From contig JBAMJV010002065.1 in the NCBI GenBank assembly GCA_037951105.1, forward strand, positions 124,001-188,000: 64,000 bases of DNA. The letters are read 5' to 3'. Under the pieces are notes generated by a model, which was given only the letters and a program-made list of their open reading frames with translations, did no database searches and had not been told where the DNA came from. The position numbers were made by a program, and so were the translations under genes. Numbering within the stretch: position 1 is the first letter of the stretch; every line of letters begins with the position of its first letter. This DNA comes from Echinarachnius parma (taxonomy: Eukaryota; Echinodermata; Echinoidea; Clypeasteroida; Echinarachniidae). Shown here piece after piece: positions 43,039-54,654 of this stretch.

Positions 43039-43553
43039 CCGATCGAATCGGTAGCATCGTCATCATGTCGAATTTTAGCACATAATACATTTTATTGAGC
43101 TTCAAAAGGAAAAATAATTTGTGAAGCGATTTGAATATTTCAGAAAACGAAATGCTCCACTGTGACAACACTAACAAAACACATGCTTTGTAGCCCAGCT
43201 GCTGCTTGGTTATCAAGAGAAGCAGTAATCAATTAACCATTTCATGCCTATATATTTGTATAATCATGTGAATCTCGCTATTTCAAGCGTGCAAAATGTA
43301 AACAAATGAAGAATATTGTATGTCGAAAAAATATCTTTTGGAAAAATTTCCGAGGGAAAAGTTGGACAAAAGAAGTACAATATTGTGGCAAAATAATCGA
43401 TAGTTATAGGCTAGCTGTATAGGGCGTTAAACGACAAGCACGCATTTTGTACGTTATACGGAGAATGTACAAGTTATGTTGCTATATTTTAAAATGATTT
43501 GTTGTTATATTGCTTATTATTTATGATCTGTACTTTTTCTGTTTTAAATTTGA

Positions 43554-43559
43554 AATAAA
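43554..43559 (+). terminator. Candidate polyadenylation signal for the plus-strand receptor
   Basis: AATAAA followed by a T- and G-rich stretch (TTTGAAATTTGTTGTC), about 1.1 kb after the stop codon. An earlier AATAAA at 42901 lies inside the fold-back element. Confidence 0.35.
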
Positions 43560-43707
43560 TTTGAAATTTGTTGTCACTTTAAGTAAGGCAACAATTTCCA
43601 TTTAGACTGCAGAATGTATTTTTGTTTTAATTTTCAATAACTCTTTGGAAATACGATCGTTTGTAATTCTTGCTAGGGACCATATAAGCGTACTCAGTGG
43701 GAAGGGT

Positions 43708-44093
43708 AACCCCCCCCCCCCCCCCCCCCCCTCCCTTTAATGAAAACAATGAATGTTATCGGCCCAATGGGAGGGTCAAACATTCCCGTTTACCACTTTT
43801 AAGGGGTATCTACATCAACATAACCAATGGTCTCGATCCCTGAAGACACAACTTGATAAGTGGTCTCGGCCTCGAAAATTTGTGATGGATCCCGGTCTCG
43901 ATCGGTCGCGAAAATTGTTGACGGATCACGGCCTCGGTTTCGAACATTTTGGACGGTCACCATCCCCATTCTCCCCCCCCCCCCTTCTCCAGCTTACACG
44001 TCTCTCAACCAATGGTCTCGGCCTCGACCTCGAAAATTTGGGCCACGAAACCTCCCACCCCGTGAAAAAGAATCCTGGGTACGCCAGTGCTAG
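43708..44093. repeat. Repeat F6, opposite orientation copy
   Basis: Starts at a C run, then several GGTCTCGGCCTCGAAAATTT units, and ends with AATCCTGGGTACGCCAGTG. The complement of that end (GTGGCGTACCCAGGATTTG) begins the next copy at 44322. Confidence 0.75.
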
Positions 44094-44321
44094 GGACTGA
44101 GAGATCCACATTTCAATCCGGCGGTTGTCCGACTTTAATAGTTTGTATCGTGTATACATAGGTTGTCTGTGTGTTTGTTTGATTAGTGGTCGTCTTCATG
44201 TGAAGTTGATTATTTTCAGACATTTTCCTTTTGAACGGTATACTGTCTATCAAAAAGGGGACAGTTTTTCCTACTAGCAAAAACGTTTGCGTTATCATTT
44301 CAACCTAATAGTTATGGTCAG

Positions 44322-44680
44322 TGGCGTACCCAGGATTTGTTTCAAGGGGGGGGGGAGTTATATCGTCGGCCAAATTCCCGAGACCGAGACCAGGACCAGT
44401 CAACATTTTTCGAGGCCGAGACCAGGACAATTGTTTGAGAATCGTGTAAGCGGGGGTGGGGGGTGTCCTAAGACAATTTTCGAAGCTGAGACCGAGAACC
44501 TTCAACATTTTCGAGGCCGAGACCAGAATACTTAACAGTTTTCGAGGCCAAGACCAGGATCCTTCAACATTTTCGAGTCCGAGACCATTGGTAATGATGG
44601 TCTAGACCACTAAAATGTGGTCTTGAGAGAAGTTGTAAAGGGGGAGGGGGGAGGGGGTTGAACCCCCCCCCCCCCCCCAA
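44322..44680. repeat. Repeat F6, most complete copy
   Basis: Starts AGTGGCGTACCCAGGATTTG and a G run; then about seven units of CATTTTCGAGGCCGAGACCAG; ends with TTGAACC and a C run. With 43708-44093 it makes two copies facing each other end to end. Confidence 0.8.
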
Positions 44681-44689
44681 ACCTCCAAT

Positions 44690-44945
44690 TTAGCTGAAAT
44701 CGCGACCTCCATTTATTAATTTACTCTCGTATATATCTATTTTGTATGTATTTATCTATTTATTTAGGTTTATTTATTTATTGATGTATTTATTCATTCA
44801 ATTACTTTTGTATTTATTAATTCATTAATCAATTAATTTATTCATTTTATTTATGTATTTATTTACTTATTAATTCATCTATGTATCTTACGTATTTCTG
44901 TATTTATGTATGTCTTCATGTATGTGTTTTTGTTATTTATAACAT
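44690..44945. repeat. Degenerate (TTTA)n tract
   Basis: TATTTATTTA-type units with many variants; no coding content. Confidence 0.8.
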
Positions 44946-45219
44946 TGTTTACTAATTTATTAGCAATTCATGGGGAGATTGCCCTTGTCACTTGGAACCT
45001 GTTTTTCCTCATCATCTATAAGCCAGAGCGTAAAACCAAGACGAAACTGCCCCTTTAATTTCCTGCTAGTATACCAAAAAGAACAAAGTCCATGTTCAAA
45101 GTGCAGATGGATGTTTCATGAGAGTATACGGCCAAGTCGGTCAGCAGTGCAAATAATAGTGCATGCACATGATTCATGCAAATAACATGTGTAAACCTGG
45201 AATAAAGAAACGGTTTAAA

Positions 45220-45711
45220 TTCACTTGGTCTAATACCAGTTTCTCTAGTTATCAGTTCGTCTAACTCCACTTCGGCTAAACCCATTTGGTCTACTATCAA
45301 TTTGGTCTAAGTAGCATTTGGTATAATCATCACTAGGTCTAATGCCCACTTAGGCAATTGCCGTTTCGTCTAAATGACCAAATGGGCCAATTGTCACTTC
45401 GTCTTCTTGGATTTTCTTTGTTTCGTCTAATGATCATTTCGTCTAATACCAGTTCGTCTAATTCTCAGTTAGGCTACTTTTAATTTGGTCTATATGCAAT
45501 TCGTCTAATTACCGTTTGGTCTATAACCAGATGGTCTGTATTTCACTTGGTCTAATATCCATTTAGTCTATTTCCATTTCGTCTCATACTAATAGGTCAA
45601 TTTTCCACTTGGTCTACAAGCAATTCGTCTAATAGCCATTTCGTCTAAACACTATTTCGGCTAATTACAATTTAGTCTTAATTCTCATTTGGTCTAATGA
45701 CTGAAAGGGTT
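45220..45711. repeat. Degenerate array of TTGGTCTAATNNCCA units, copy 1
   Basis: More than twenty imperfect units of about 20-22 bp (TTTGGTCTAATTACCA with TTCGTCTAAT variants). The complementary array is at 53041-53516. Non-coding. Confidence 0.85.
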
Positions 45712-46847
45712 ACTCTCATTTTGATCTACAACTTAGATTTCAATTGTGAGTGATTGCTTACCCAAGAATACCCAAGCTTTTTACATTTGGTATGCATTTT
45801 ATGTGATTGTGGAATACGGGGATATCGGAGAGGATTACCACGCGGGTCTGATTCAAAGAGCTGCACTTGCATGGCCGGCCTACACGTATGCCCGGCGGCA
45901 ACCGGCAACAACCATTGTTTTCAAATGGCGCTCGGTACGAAAATTCTTTTTTTTTTCTCGAGATCATAGGGTCAAGCAAAGTTAATTTATTTAGTCGTTT
46001 ATCATACACCCAAAATGAATGAAGATATCATCACTGTATAACCGCTATGTCATTGCCGATTTAAAAATTATCTTGATTTTGCCATATTTGGGGAAATAAA
46101 AAGGCTAACAAATTGCTAAAAATCACGTAAAAACGCTTAGAAAAAGTTCATTTACAAATTTAAAAACGATGTAATTTAAAGGGTACAACCACCCACAAAT
46201 AATATTCTTATAAATGAAAGGTAACATATTTATACGTAGTCCATTCCATTAAAAGTTCATACAAATATGTTTAACAAAATATATATATATATAATTGGAA
46301 AACGCATCACCATTCTAAAACATGCGTTCATAAAAATGAATTATACGAAGACTACCTTTGTCCAGAGCGAACAGATCGTCCGGGATTCTATTGTCTCAAA
46401 ACGTACGCGTAAATATCATTGGCGCAATTTGAAATATTTATTTTTGTTTTATATGAGTGTACATAAGATATTTATTCATATATCTTAAAGTTATTTATAG
46501 TTATATGTTGTTTCGAATGTACATAAATGAATTTGATAGTCTATTATGATAGTCAATTATTCTTGGACCCAGTAATTGACCTCTATATTTCCCCATGTAT
46601 ATAGTCTGTTACTTCTTTGTTCTTGTACTGTTTACCCGCCAACACTTCTCCTCCCACTTAACCCATGTAAATTAGTTCCCTCTTAACCCTCACCTTACAT
46701 TGCTATTTATATACCATCGCCTTTATGCATGTGTTTCCCCCGTTTTGCCCTTACATTGTCTCTCATCATCACTTCATCTTCTCATGTCCTTCTTTCATGG
46801 TAATCATTCACCTCTCACAAGAGCGGTGATGTTCTTTGATGTCTTTA
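45712..46847. other. No supported gene
   Basis: A short cysteine-containing frame at 45754-45969 and other small frames show no domain. 46000-46847 is AT-rich with an (AT)n run near 46279. Confidence 0.4.
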
Positions 46848-46907
46848 AAGGGATAGTTGAGTTTTTGTATAGAGGGCGCTACACAAAATAATTTTTTGTG
46901 AGATAAT
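46848..46907 (+). mobile_element. MITE family M1, split copy, left part
   Basis: AAAGGGATAGTTGAGTTTTTGTATAGAGGGCGCTAC up to AGATAAT, where a gypsy element inserted. The copy continues at 50921. Confidence 0.85.
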
Positions 46908-47038
46908 TGTTGCGTTTAGACAGCTTGACTTGAATTAGGACACCGTTCAAAGTAGTTTCCGTTTGAATACTCTGTGAGCTTTATTCTATATCGATTCTGC
47001 ACAATATCATAATCGATCATGTGTAGCATTATGCCACA
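46908..47038 (-). repeat. Gypsy 3' LTR
   Basis: 131 bp; starts TGTTGCGTTTAGAC and ends ATGCCACA. It differs from the other LTR at only about four positions, so the insertion is fairly young. Confidence 0.93.
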
Positions 47039-47050
47039 TCTCCCTTTCCA
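47039..47050 (-). other. Polypurine tract of the gypsy element
   Basis: GTGGAAAGGGAGA on the minus strand directly before the 3' LTR. Confidence 0.75.
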
Positions 47051-47392
47051 CGGCATTAAAAAGTCCCAAACATTATTTCCCAAATACTATAGTCCACGTG
47101 GTTAACTGTTTTCCATGTTCCAATAAACAGTTTTCTTAACAGTCCTCTTAACTTCATATTCAGCATCTTGAATAATTTTCTTTTAAATCCAAAATCCTAT
47201 TTCTCAATTATTATGAATTTAATGTTTTTAAAACGGTTTCTTAAAACCATAGCCAAATCAAACTTCTAACTTTCGAGTCCGAACTATATTCTATGTTTTC
47301 TATCTATCAACCAAAATGCTATTAACGTTCATTTTTAACCGTTTCTCAAAATCCAATCCCAATTTGGTTTGTGGCCTTTAAAGTCAAAGATC

Positions 47393-48871
47393 TTATAGAT
47401 CTAGTTTGTTCGGCGGTTTAGAAAGTCTTCCGCTCGCGGTTTTGTATGACGGTCCCTGAGGAAAGCGTCGCTGATCCGGTTCTCGCTCTTGCTCGGGCAT
47501 CGCCTCTGGCTCGCGTGCTGGAAGATCTTGAGGCACCTCGTCATGTAGAGGCTCGTTGTCATTCTGCCGCGGTACAAAGGCTCGCCGGTTTCGTCGGAGT
47601 GTACCCCTCAGTGTGGAGGCAATGTATGACCGTGGTGTTCTTCCCGCGCTGATGATGGTTGCAGGCTGAATTTGTTTGTGCGCTGCTTGATACAGGCGTC
47701 ACACTTCTGCACAAGGTCTGCAAGTTGTTTGCTGATTCCTGGCCACCAAACTGATCGCTTCATCCGTTCTCTGCATTTTGTCAGTCCCTGGTGTCCTTCA
47801 TGAATTTTTGTCAGCATGTCTGCACGCAGTTTTGGAGGGATGATCATTTGTGATCCCTTCATCAACAATCCCTGCTGAACTGAGATTTCTCCTGCTGATT
47901 GTTCATACGCTTGTAGTGATGGAGCTACCTTGTTCGGCCAGCCTTCCTCAACGTATTTTGTTAGCATGGCACTGTCAGGATCTTCTCTTTGTGCCTTCTT
48001 GATTTCTACAAGTCTCTGCTCTGTAGCTGGAATGTCGTCCATGATCATGTTCACGAAAGCTTGTGTTTCATGCTGCAGTTCCTTGTCGTCCTTGGTGAAA
48101 TCTATCAGTGGTGCACGTGATAGAGTGTCAGCTGTATACAAGTCTTTCCCTGGAACATGTTCGACTTTGTAGCTGAACTTCATCAAGCGCATTCGGAAGC
48201 GCTGGATTCTTGCAGGCAGATCAGCAATATCTTTGCTTCCAAGCAATGATATACTAGTGGCTTGTGATCTGTCTCTATCATGAATTCAGTTCCGATAAGG
48301 TAGTGTGAGAACTTTTCACATGCCCATGTTGCTGCTAGACTCTCTTTCTCAATCTGGGCATACCTCTGTTCAGCGCTAGTCATCACCTGATCACTCTCGA
48401 GGCGTATGCGACCGGTTTCCAGGTGGTTCCCTGGTCCGCCGTGCTGTACTCCTGGAGGAGAACTGCTCCCAGTCCATATGACGATGCATCTGCAGACACC
48501 CTTTTTGGCACCTCAACGTCATAGTGTGCTAACACGGGAGTGTCGGTCAGCGAGTTCTTGATTTCGTCAAACGCTTTTTGCTGGCTCTGGCCCCAATGCC
48601 ATGAGTTTTTTGCACTCAAGAGTTCGCGAATTGGCTGCGTTTTCTCTGCTAGGTCAGGGATGAACTTCCCCAACTGATTCACCATTCCCAGGAGTCTGCG
48701 AGTTTCTGTCACAGTCTTGGGCGGCTGCATCTCCGTGATAGCTCTGACCTTGTCTGGGTCTGCATGGATGACATTGCTGTCAACGATGTGTCCGAGGAAT
48801 TTGATCCTTGGTTGCGATAGTTCACATTTCTCAACGTTCAAGGTCACTCCTGCTGCTTCGATGCGCTTCAT
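47393..48871 (-). pseudogene. Gypsy pol remainder: RT end, RNase H, integrase remnant
   Basis: Frames in order: RT end and RNase H start (48871-48383), RNase H middle (TDHKPLV, 48386-48183), RNase H end and integrase H2C2 finger (48246 to about 47660, HEGHQG...CDACIKQR), then the pol C-tail (about 47670-47393, RTPRSYIAS...LRRNRR...KPPNKLDL). Each boundary is a frame change. Between CDACIKQR and the tail, the catalytic core of integrase (normally over 200 residues) is absent. Confidence 0.88.
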
Positions 48872-50622
48872 TGCTGCCCGAAGTCATGGACGTCTCTTGT
48901 CGGTCCATAGATCAAGATGTCATCCATAAGGCACACAACGCCCTCTGATCCCTCTAGGACTTGTGACATCCTTCTCTGGAAATGTTCTGGCGCAGAGGAG
49001 ATTCCAAATGGTAACCGGTTGAAGTGATACCTTCCGAACGGCGTGAGGAATGTTGTGAGCTTAGCCGATTCTGGAGAAAGTGGAATTTGCCAAAATCCGG
49101 AGTTCGCGTCCAACTTTGAGAACACTTTGGAACCTGCCAATTGGGCCAATGTGTGGTCTACTGCCGGTAGTGGGTGTGTTTCTCTTTTAACGCTTTTGTT
49201 GAGCTGCGTGAGATCCACACAGATTCGCACCTGGCCATTGGGTTTTGGTACCACAACCATGCCGGCACACCATTCTGTCGGCTCTGTTATCTTGGAGATG
49301 ACTTCCATCTCTTCCATTCTTTTGAGTTCTTCCTTAACCTTGCCCATCAGTGGCAGGGGTACCCTTCGTTGTGTGAAGAGTGCAAACGCTCGGGCGTCTT
49401 CGCGTAACTCGATGGAGTAAGGTTCCGCCATCTGCCCGAGTCCTCCGAACAGTTGCGGGTAATCCTCCTGAATTTCAGCTATCCTTGTGATGACGCGAAG
49501 TGATTCAATCGCTGGTCGGCCCAGTAGCCCCTTCTCCACGTCTCTGACAACGTAGATTTTCTCTCTGCTGCAGTGATCGTTTACAGAAATGTCTGCTTCA
49601 AACATCCCGCAAACATCTAACGGCATCTTTCCTGGTCCATACAAGATTTTGACTGGCTTCTGCAGGGGTACGCTGAAAGATCTGGCAAATGTTTTATGCC
49701 CAATCACTGTGACATCTGCCCCCGTGTCTACTTTCATTGAGAGTGGCACACCATCCATTTCAACGCTAACCTCCCACGAACTCGATTCACCCAACTCGAC
49801 TGCACCCAGAAATGCTGAAGATAACGTTGTTGTTACTTCTGAAATGTCGCTGTTTGATCTGCAGACCGACGCAATATGTCCCGTTTTGTCACATTTGTAG
49901 CATTTTGCATCTCTCGCTGGGCATTCTTCCCTTCTGTGCGGAGTCCTACCACAGCGACCGCATTTTTTGTCGTTTGCCTGTGGCCTTGGTTTCTGCCAGT
50001 TCCTTTGCCCTTTTACGAACTTGGGTTTGAAACCCCCGACTGCATCCACTGCTGCTGGTCCATCGACATGGTCCTGAAATAGCTCATTCTGTTGCAGTTT
50101 GATTGTTTCAGACTGTTTACACATATCTACCGCCTTTTCCAGGGTCAGGGCATCGTCCAACTGCAACCTTTCTGAAAGTTTTCTGTCCAACAGTCCAACT
50201 ACGATGCGATCTCGAATCATCTCATCTTTCAGCATGTCATATTTACAATGCTCACTCAAGCAATGCAAGTCTGTAATGAAACAGTCAACAGTCTCACCTG
50301 GCTTCTGCTTTCTCTGGTTGAACACTGCACGCTCGAAGATGACATTGTGTTTCTTCACGAAATGCTTGTTAAACGATCCCAGCACCGTTTCATAGCTTGT
50401 CTGCTGTTCTTCAGTCAACTTGAAAGAAGCAAGAATATCGTCTGCCTGGTCACCCATGGTATAAATGAGAGTGTTCACTTGGGCTTGATCCTCATTTTTG
50501 CTCAGTTGGGAGGCTTGTCGAACTCTCTCAAACCTTCTAATCCATTTCGGCCATTCGTGTGGACAACTGAAATCGAACGGCTCTGGTGGTGATATCTGAT
50601 ATGTCGGTTTTGTCGTCGCCAT
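48868..50622 (-). pseudogene. Gypsy gag-protease-RT frame
   Basis: One open frame of 584 codons. Gag core residues 1-210; CCHC pair CGRCGRTPHRREEC and CYKCDKTGHIASVC (221-254); protease motif DTGAD (299-303); RT from about 400, with FSKLDANSGFWQI and LPFGISSAPEHFQ and the catalytic LMDD near 565. The frame is lost at 48880 by a small indel just after the RT catalytic site. Confidence 0.9.
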
Positions 50623-50771
50623 TGTCTATAACACTGAAGTAAGCGTGTGGGACTGAAGTAAGTCAAAAGTACGTACCGAGCGTCTGACTGCCGCAAATTC
50701 GACGTCAAATTTCACTTTTTCGCTGGAGTGTTGTCAATAGTTCATCGTCTCAGCAAGCAGTTCAAATAAAT

Positions 50772-50789
50772 CCCACTATTATGACACCA
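50772..50789 (-). other. Primer-binding site of the gypsy element
   Basis: TGGTGTCATAATAGTGGG begins directly after the 5' LTR on the minus strand. I cannot assign the tRNA. Confidence 0.6.
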
Positions 50790-50920
50790 TGTGGCGTTTA
50801 GACAGCTTGACTTGAATTAGGACACCGTTCAAAGTAGTATCCGTTTGAATACTCTCTGAGCTTTATTCTATATCGATTCTGCACAATATCATAATCGATC
50901 ATGTGTAGCATTATGCCACA
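50790..50920 (-). repeat. Gypsy 5' LTR
   Basis: 131 bp, TGTGGCGTTTAGAC...ATGCCACA; pairs with 46908-47038. Confidence 0.93.
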
Positions 50921-51134
50921 ATAATGAGTGTAAAATTTAGAAAGAGCATACTATTTTAATGACAGAATAAACTTTATTTGATCAAAATCGGTTCAGAAAT
51001 GGCTGAAATATCCATAAACATAACAATTTGTAATACATATGGGGCCCCACAATTATTAGAGAATTTTGATCCAGCCGTTAAAATTAAAAAAAAAATGCTT
51101 CCTCTTTTCAAAAATTTACAAAAGAGTTTTTAAA
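50921..51134 (+). mobile_element. MITE family M1, split copy, middle part
   Basis: Resumes ATAATGAGTGTAAAATTTAG and runs to AGAGTTTTTAAA, where a TA-flanked element inserted. It shares ACAGAATAAACTTTATTTGATC with other copies. Confidence 0.85.
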
Positions 51135-52107
51135 TATACTCCGCAAAAAAAGAAACTGGACACTTGTATGAGACCAAATATTTCGTATTCATTAACGATA
51201 AAATATATGATATTGTATATCAAATTAAAGATAAAATTACCCTCTTCAATATTCGCATGAAATCCAGATGAAATCATTCATGCATGACTTGTCACGGTCA
51301 ATTAACCACACCAAGGTCTGTTTTCAAAAATTGCAAAAATGGAACATCCACTCAACCAAATAAATGTTGATAAGCATAATCTAAAACGCTATATTCATGA
51401 GATGGCATAATTTTTCATTACAAATGTGACCTTTTCTATCTTCATCTCAATAAAGAGTATAAATGAAGACAAATTGTGAACGTTATAGGTGTTATTTTCA
51501 TCCAAAAGTAACAAAATGGGGAATTCCATGGCAAAGCTTTATTAGTCAAAACCACAGTTTGTGCCCTTATTTCAGCATGGAAATGGTATAAATTCTTCTC
51601 TAGAATTATACCGTAGTCCAAAGATCTTCAAAACCTGAAGTCACCCTTGGTCAAACATTTGGGCAGTCTTTAACATGACATTTATCTAGGTAATTATGGT
51701 TAAAATTGCAGGGGGTACATGAAATAGACAAGCTTCATGCCTGTAATACAGACCAGTATGATAATGCTCTCATAACCCAGCCCTGTTTTATTGACAAATT
51801 TGTATTTCCAGAGTTTGTTCATAACAATAAAGTTGAATAATGTCATAATTTACTTGCCCCGCTCATCTTGTTTTAAGTGAAACGCTTACTATCATTTCAG
51901 TCGAATGGTGTTTTTTGAAAACAGACCTTGCTAGTGTTAATTGACCATGGCATTTCATGCATGAACGATTACACATTTAAGTTATACCCTGCATGTAGAA
52001 GACTAAATTCCCTTTAATTTGATATATGATCATGTACACTTTATCGTACATTAATATGAAATATTTCAACTTATACAAGTGTCCAGTTTCTTTTTTTGCG
52101 GAGTATA
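51135..52107. mobile_element. TA-flanked long-inverted-repeat element (Tc1/mariner-like, non-autonomous)
   Basis: Ends TATACTCCGCAAAAAAAGAA and its complement; the insertion site in the M1 copy shows a duplicated TA. Arms of about 220 bp match imperfectly (AAGGTCTGTTTTCAAAAA near 51312 and its complement near 51913). No transposase frame. About 970 bp. Confidence 0.85.
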
Positions 52108-52246
52108 GTTGTTGATTATGTCTCTATCGAATCACTATTTCAACAAACATCACATGCACGATATTTTATTTAAAATGGATGAAACCGATTAGTTTTGAGA
52201 GATTGCCCTCTTTTTTGGGTTTAATGATAACATGCTTTTTATTTAG
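52108..52246 (+). mobile_element. MITE family M1, split copy, right part (truncated)
   Basis: Resumes GTTGTTGATTATG and continues with ACAAACATCACATGCACG; it stops before the usual right end, where the next repeat begins. Confidence 0.75.
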
Positions 52247-52647
52247 AGCCTTTTCACACTGGTGATTGCAGTCATGATTGGAGTCATGTTTACAATCATG
52301 GTGATTCTGTTGCCTTGCTTTCACACGAAGAAAAAGACTTCGCGCAAACTGTGATTACAATCACAGTTTCTGGAGACTTACCTGTCAATCAAACAAGGAG
52401 AACACTAGTACTACACTGCACGACTGCATTCGAAGCGAAGAGCGCCCGCTTTATTGGTGGAAGTGCATGTAAGGTCACGTAAGCTCCGCCTCCCGAATCA
52501 TGTTTTGGAGGTCAAGCCGTTCAGACGAGAGATTCGCACTGTGATTTGAGTGAATCATGATTTAAAAACACCTCCGGACCACGATTACAGTTTCGCGATT
52601 CGTGATTCCAATTAGTGTTCACACTGTCAAAAATACCGTGACATTTT
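52247..52647. repeat. Unclassified TTTCACACTGG repeat
   Basis: Rich in GTGATTGCAGTCATGATTGG and ATTACAATCACAG units, with TTCACACTG near both ends in inverted order. It may be a MITE that cut the M1 copy. Confidence 0.4.
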
Positions 52648-52808
52648 TAGTTGCTAACTAGGGTTATCTTAGTGGGTATCTAAGGCTTACCTAATTGACC
52701 CTAATTGGGGACTAGGAAAACTGTTTGTTGCTCAATAAACTGCACATTTTGAATACACTTAGCAATAAATTAAGCTAGCGGAGTTTCATGAATATGGGGC
52801 CAGATATT
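52648..52808. repeat. Dispersed repeat C, copy 2
   Basis: Matches 34846-35012. Confidence 0.75.
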
Positions 52809-53040
52809 TCAAACATATTTATAGGGCAACATCAGGCTTTCACAAAATATATTATACTCGTTATTTATAAGCTGGTAACATTTTTTTGTTTAACTTATCT
52901 AGTTTGGTACGGATGCATAGGATTTAACATGGATTATGACACTTATTGAACTTTTTTACAAGTTAGAGGTGGACGATGCAAAATATTACTAAACAACCCT
53001 AACCATGAATTACAACTATCAAACTTTGCACCAACCTAAC

Positions 53041-53516
53041 ATTAGACCTTTAGACCAAAATGGTCATTAGACTAAATGGTCATTAGACCATGTGGTCATT
53101 AGCCCAAATCGGTCATTAGCCCAAGTGGGAGTAGCCCAACTGTCTATTAGACCAAATGGGAAGTTGATGAAATGGTGATTAGACCAAGTGATGAATTGCC
53201 CTTCTGGATATAGCCGAAGTGGGCGTAGCCAAAATGGGTATTAGACGTAATGGTAATTAGACGAACTGATAAATAATAGATGATTAGAATATTAGACAAT
53301 CTGGTGATTAGACGATCTGGCACTGGCAGGTAGACTAAGTGGTGTTGGACCAAGTGGGTATAGCCCAAATGGGTATTAGACGAACTGGCTAATAGGCTTA
53401 GTGGTTGGAGACCAAATGGATATTAGAGCAAGTGGTTGTAGACGAAACGGAATTAGACTATGTGGGATGATAAGAAGCGGATGTTAGACGAAGCGGGGCT
53501 AGACCAAGTGGCAGTT
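53041..53516. repeat. Degenerate array of TGGNNATTAGACCAA units, copy 2
   Basis: The reverse complement of the array at 45220-45711: about twenty diverged units of ATTAGACCAAATGGTC and AGCCCAAGTGG. Non-coding. Confidence 0.85.
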
Positions 53517-53861
53517 TACCAAAACACAACGTGCTTAGAGATCAGGCTGTTGTATACCCGTGCGTGCTTGAAATCATTTTGCAGTTGCTGGGGTTTCTTG
53601 ACAAACAATATAGGAAGTAAATTTGTGTCTAATAAGTCATTTTTAATGATTTCACCTTAACATTTCACGATAGCATTTGGGAGAGTTATATTGCTTGTCC
53701 TCGTCTTGTGCATCGACTAAATGTATATGGCGCGTTTCGCACATAGCCCTCTGGGAAACAGAATGTTAACCCTCAGTTTGCCATTGTCAACATAAGTAAC
53801 AATACTCAAATACGCATAAAAGCAGACAAACTAGACAATTATTCATCGAATAACATACGTA

Positions 53862-54286
53862 TTTTATTTATTTATTTATTTGTTTTATTTATTTTATACT
53901 GCAGGGTAGGCCTGTTCAGTTATGCAAAACTGCTTTACAAAGGCGCCCTGCAGTTTAACTTGCATGTTGGCAAACAACAAAATATGAACATATATACATT
54001 ACATTATAACAATTCAAAACGAACATAAATGATGGGGAGAGTGAATATAATTATACAAGGCATCATTACATATATACACGCACAATAATATAGCATGTTA
54101 AGTATCATCTATTATAAAATACAATTCCAATCAATATAAAGCTTTGTATTGTTTTTTAAACGTATATAGGGATGTGCACGACTGTAATGTTATAGGGAGT
54201 TTATTAAATAGGCTAGCTCCAGCATATGTAAAAGATTTTTTTTTATATTCAGTCTTTGGGCGTGGTAAGTAGAGGGGACATTTTAA
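53862..54286 (-). mobile_element. LINE fragment: C-terminus of ORF2, 3' UTR and (AAAT)n tail
   Basis: Minus strand reads RPKTEYKKKSFTYAGASLFNKLPITLQSC...FKKQYK and a stop at 54131, the usual end of CR1/Jockey-type ORF2 proteins. A 3' UTR follows, with AAACTGCAGGGCGCC and an (AAAT)n tail at 53862-53895. The 5' part is missing; the short repeat at 54287 begins at the break. Confidence 0.75.
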
Positions 54287-54480
54287 CACCCGATTCACAA
54301 AAAGCACACTGTATGCCACCGTAAAAGGTGACAAAAGGCACACGGTATAATACTGAAGGGATGACATCTTCTGTAATCTGATGGACACGGTGGGTTACCG
54401 TCCCTTTCCATAATCTGTCTTCCAACCATGCCGACTGCGGCAGCATTATAACGTACTGTAAATGTGTACAGTGATCCTAT
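54287..54480. mobile_element. Short repeat related to the insertion in the Tx1-like LINE
   Basis: CACCCGATTCACAAAAAGCACAC to GTGTACAGTGATCCTATC matches 15305-15420, with about 75 extra bases in the middle and no telomeric units. It too lies at the broken end of a LINE ORF2. Confidence 0.75.
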
Positions 54481-54654
54481 CTTGATAGTCTATTTTCAGA
54501 CCCGTTTATGAATAATTCATGCACTGCATGAGCAATTGACCACATTCCTCACAAATGGACAAATAAGATTAATTGTTGCAAATTAAAAGAGACAAGGTTA
54601 AAATTAGTCTATAGCCTACGTACTTGCCTACAAAATTTATGATTCCAGCCTATA

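Larger units (their letters stand above)
46908..50920 (-). mobile_element. Ty3/gypsy LTR retrotransposon, internally deleted
   Basis: Two 131-bp LTRs (46908-47038 and 50790-50920), TG...CA ends, and a 5-bp duplication ATAAT at 46903-46907 and 50921-50925. On the minus strand: 5' LTR, primer-binding site, gag with two CCHC knuckles, protease (DTGAD), reverse transcriptase (LMDD), RNase H, integrase zinc finger, then a jump to the pol C-terminal tail, polypurine tract and 3' LTR. The integrase catalytic core is missing, and pol has several frame breaks. It sits inside an M1 MITE. About 4.0 kb. Confidence 0.93.

Noticed and set aside
43753..44100. 115-codon plus-strand frame
   Set aside because: Built from the repeated GGTCTCGGCCTCG unit of a dispersed repeat.
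45754..45969. Cysteine-containing short frame
   Set aside because: No splice sites or domain pattern; equally open on both strands.
49043..49420. Plus-strand frames across the gypsy element
   Set aside because: Antisense shadows of gag and RT, which have strong motifs on the minus strand.
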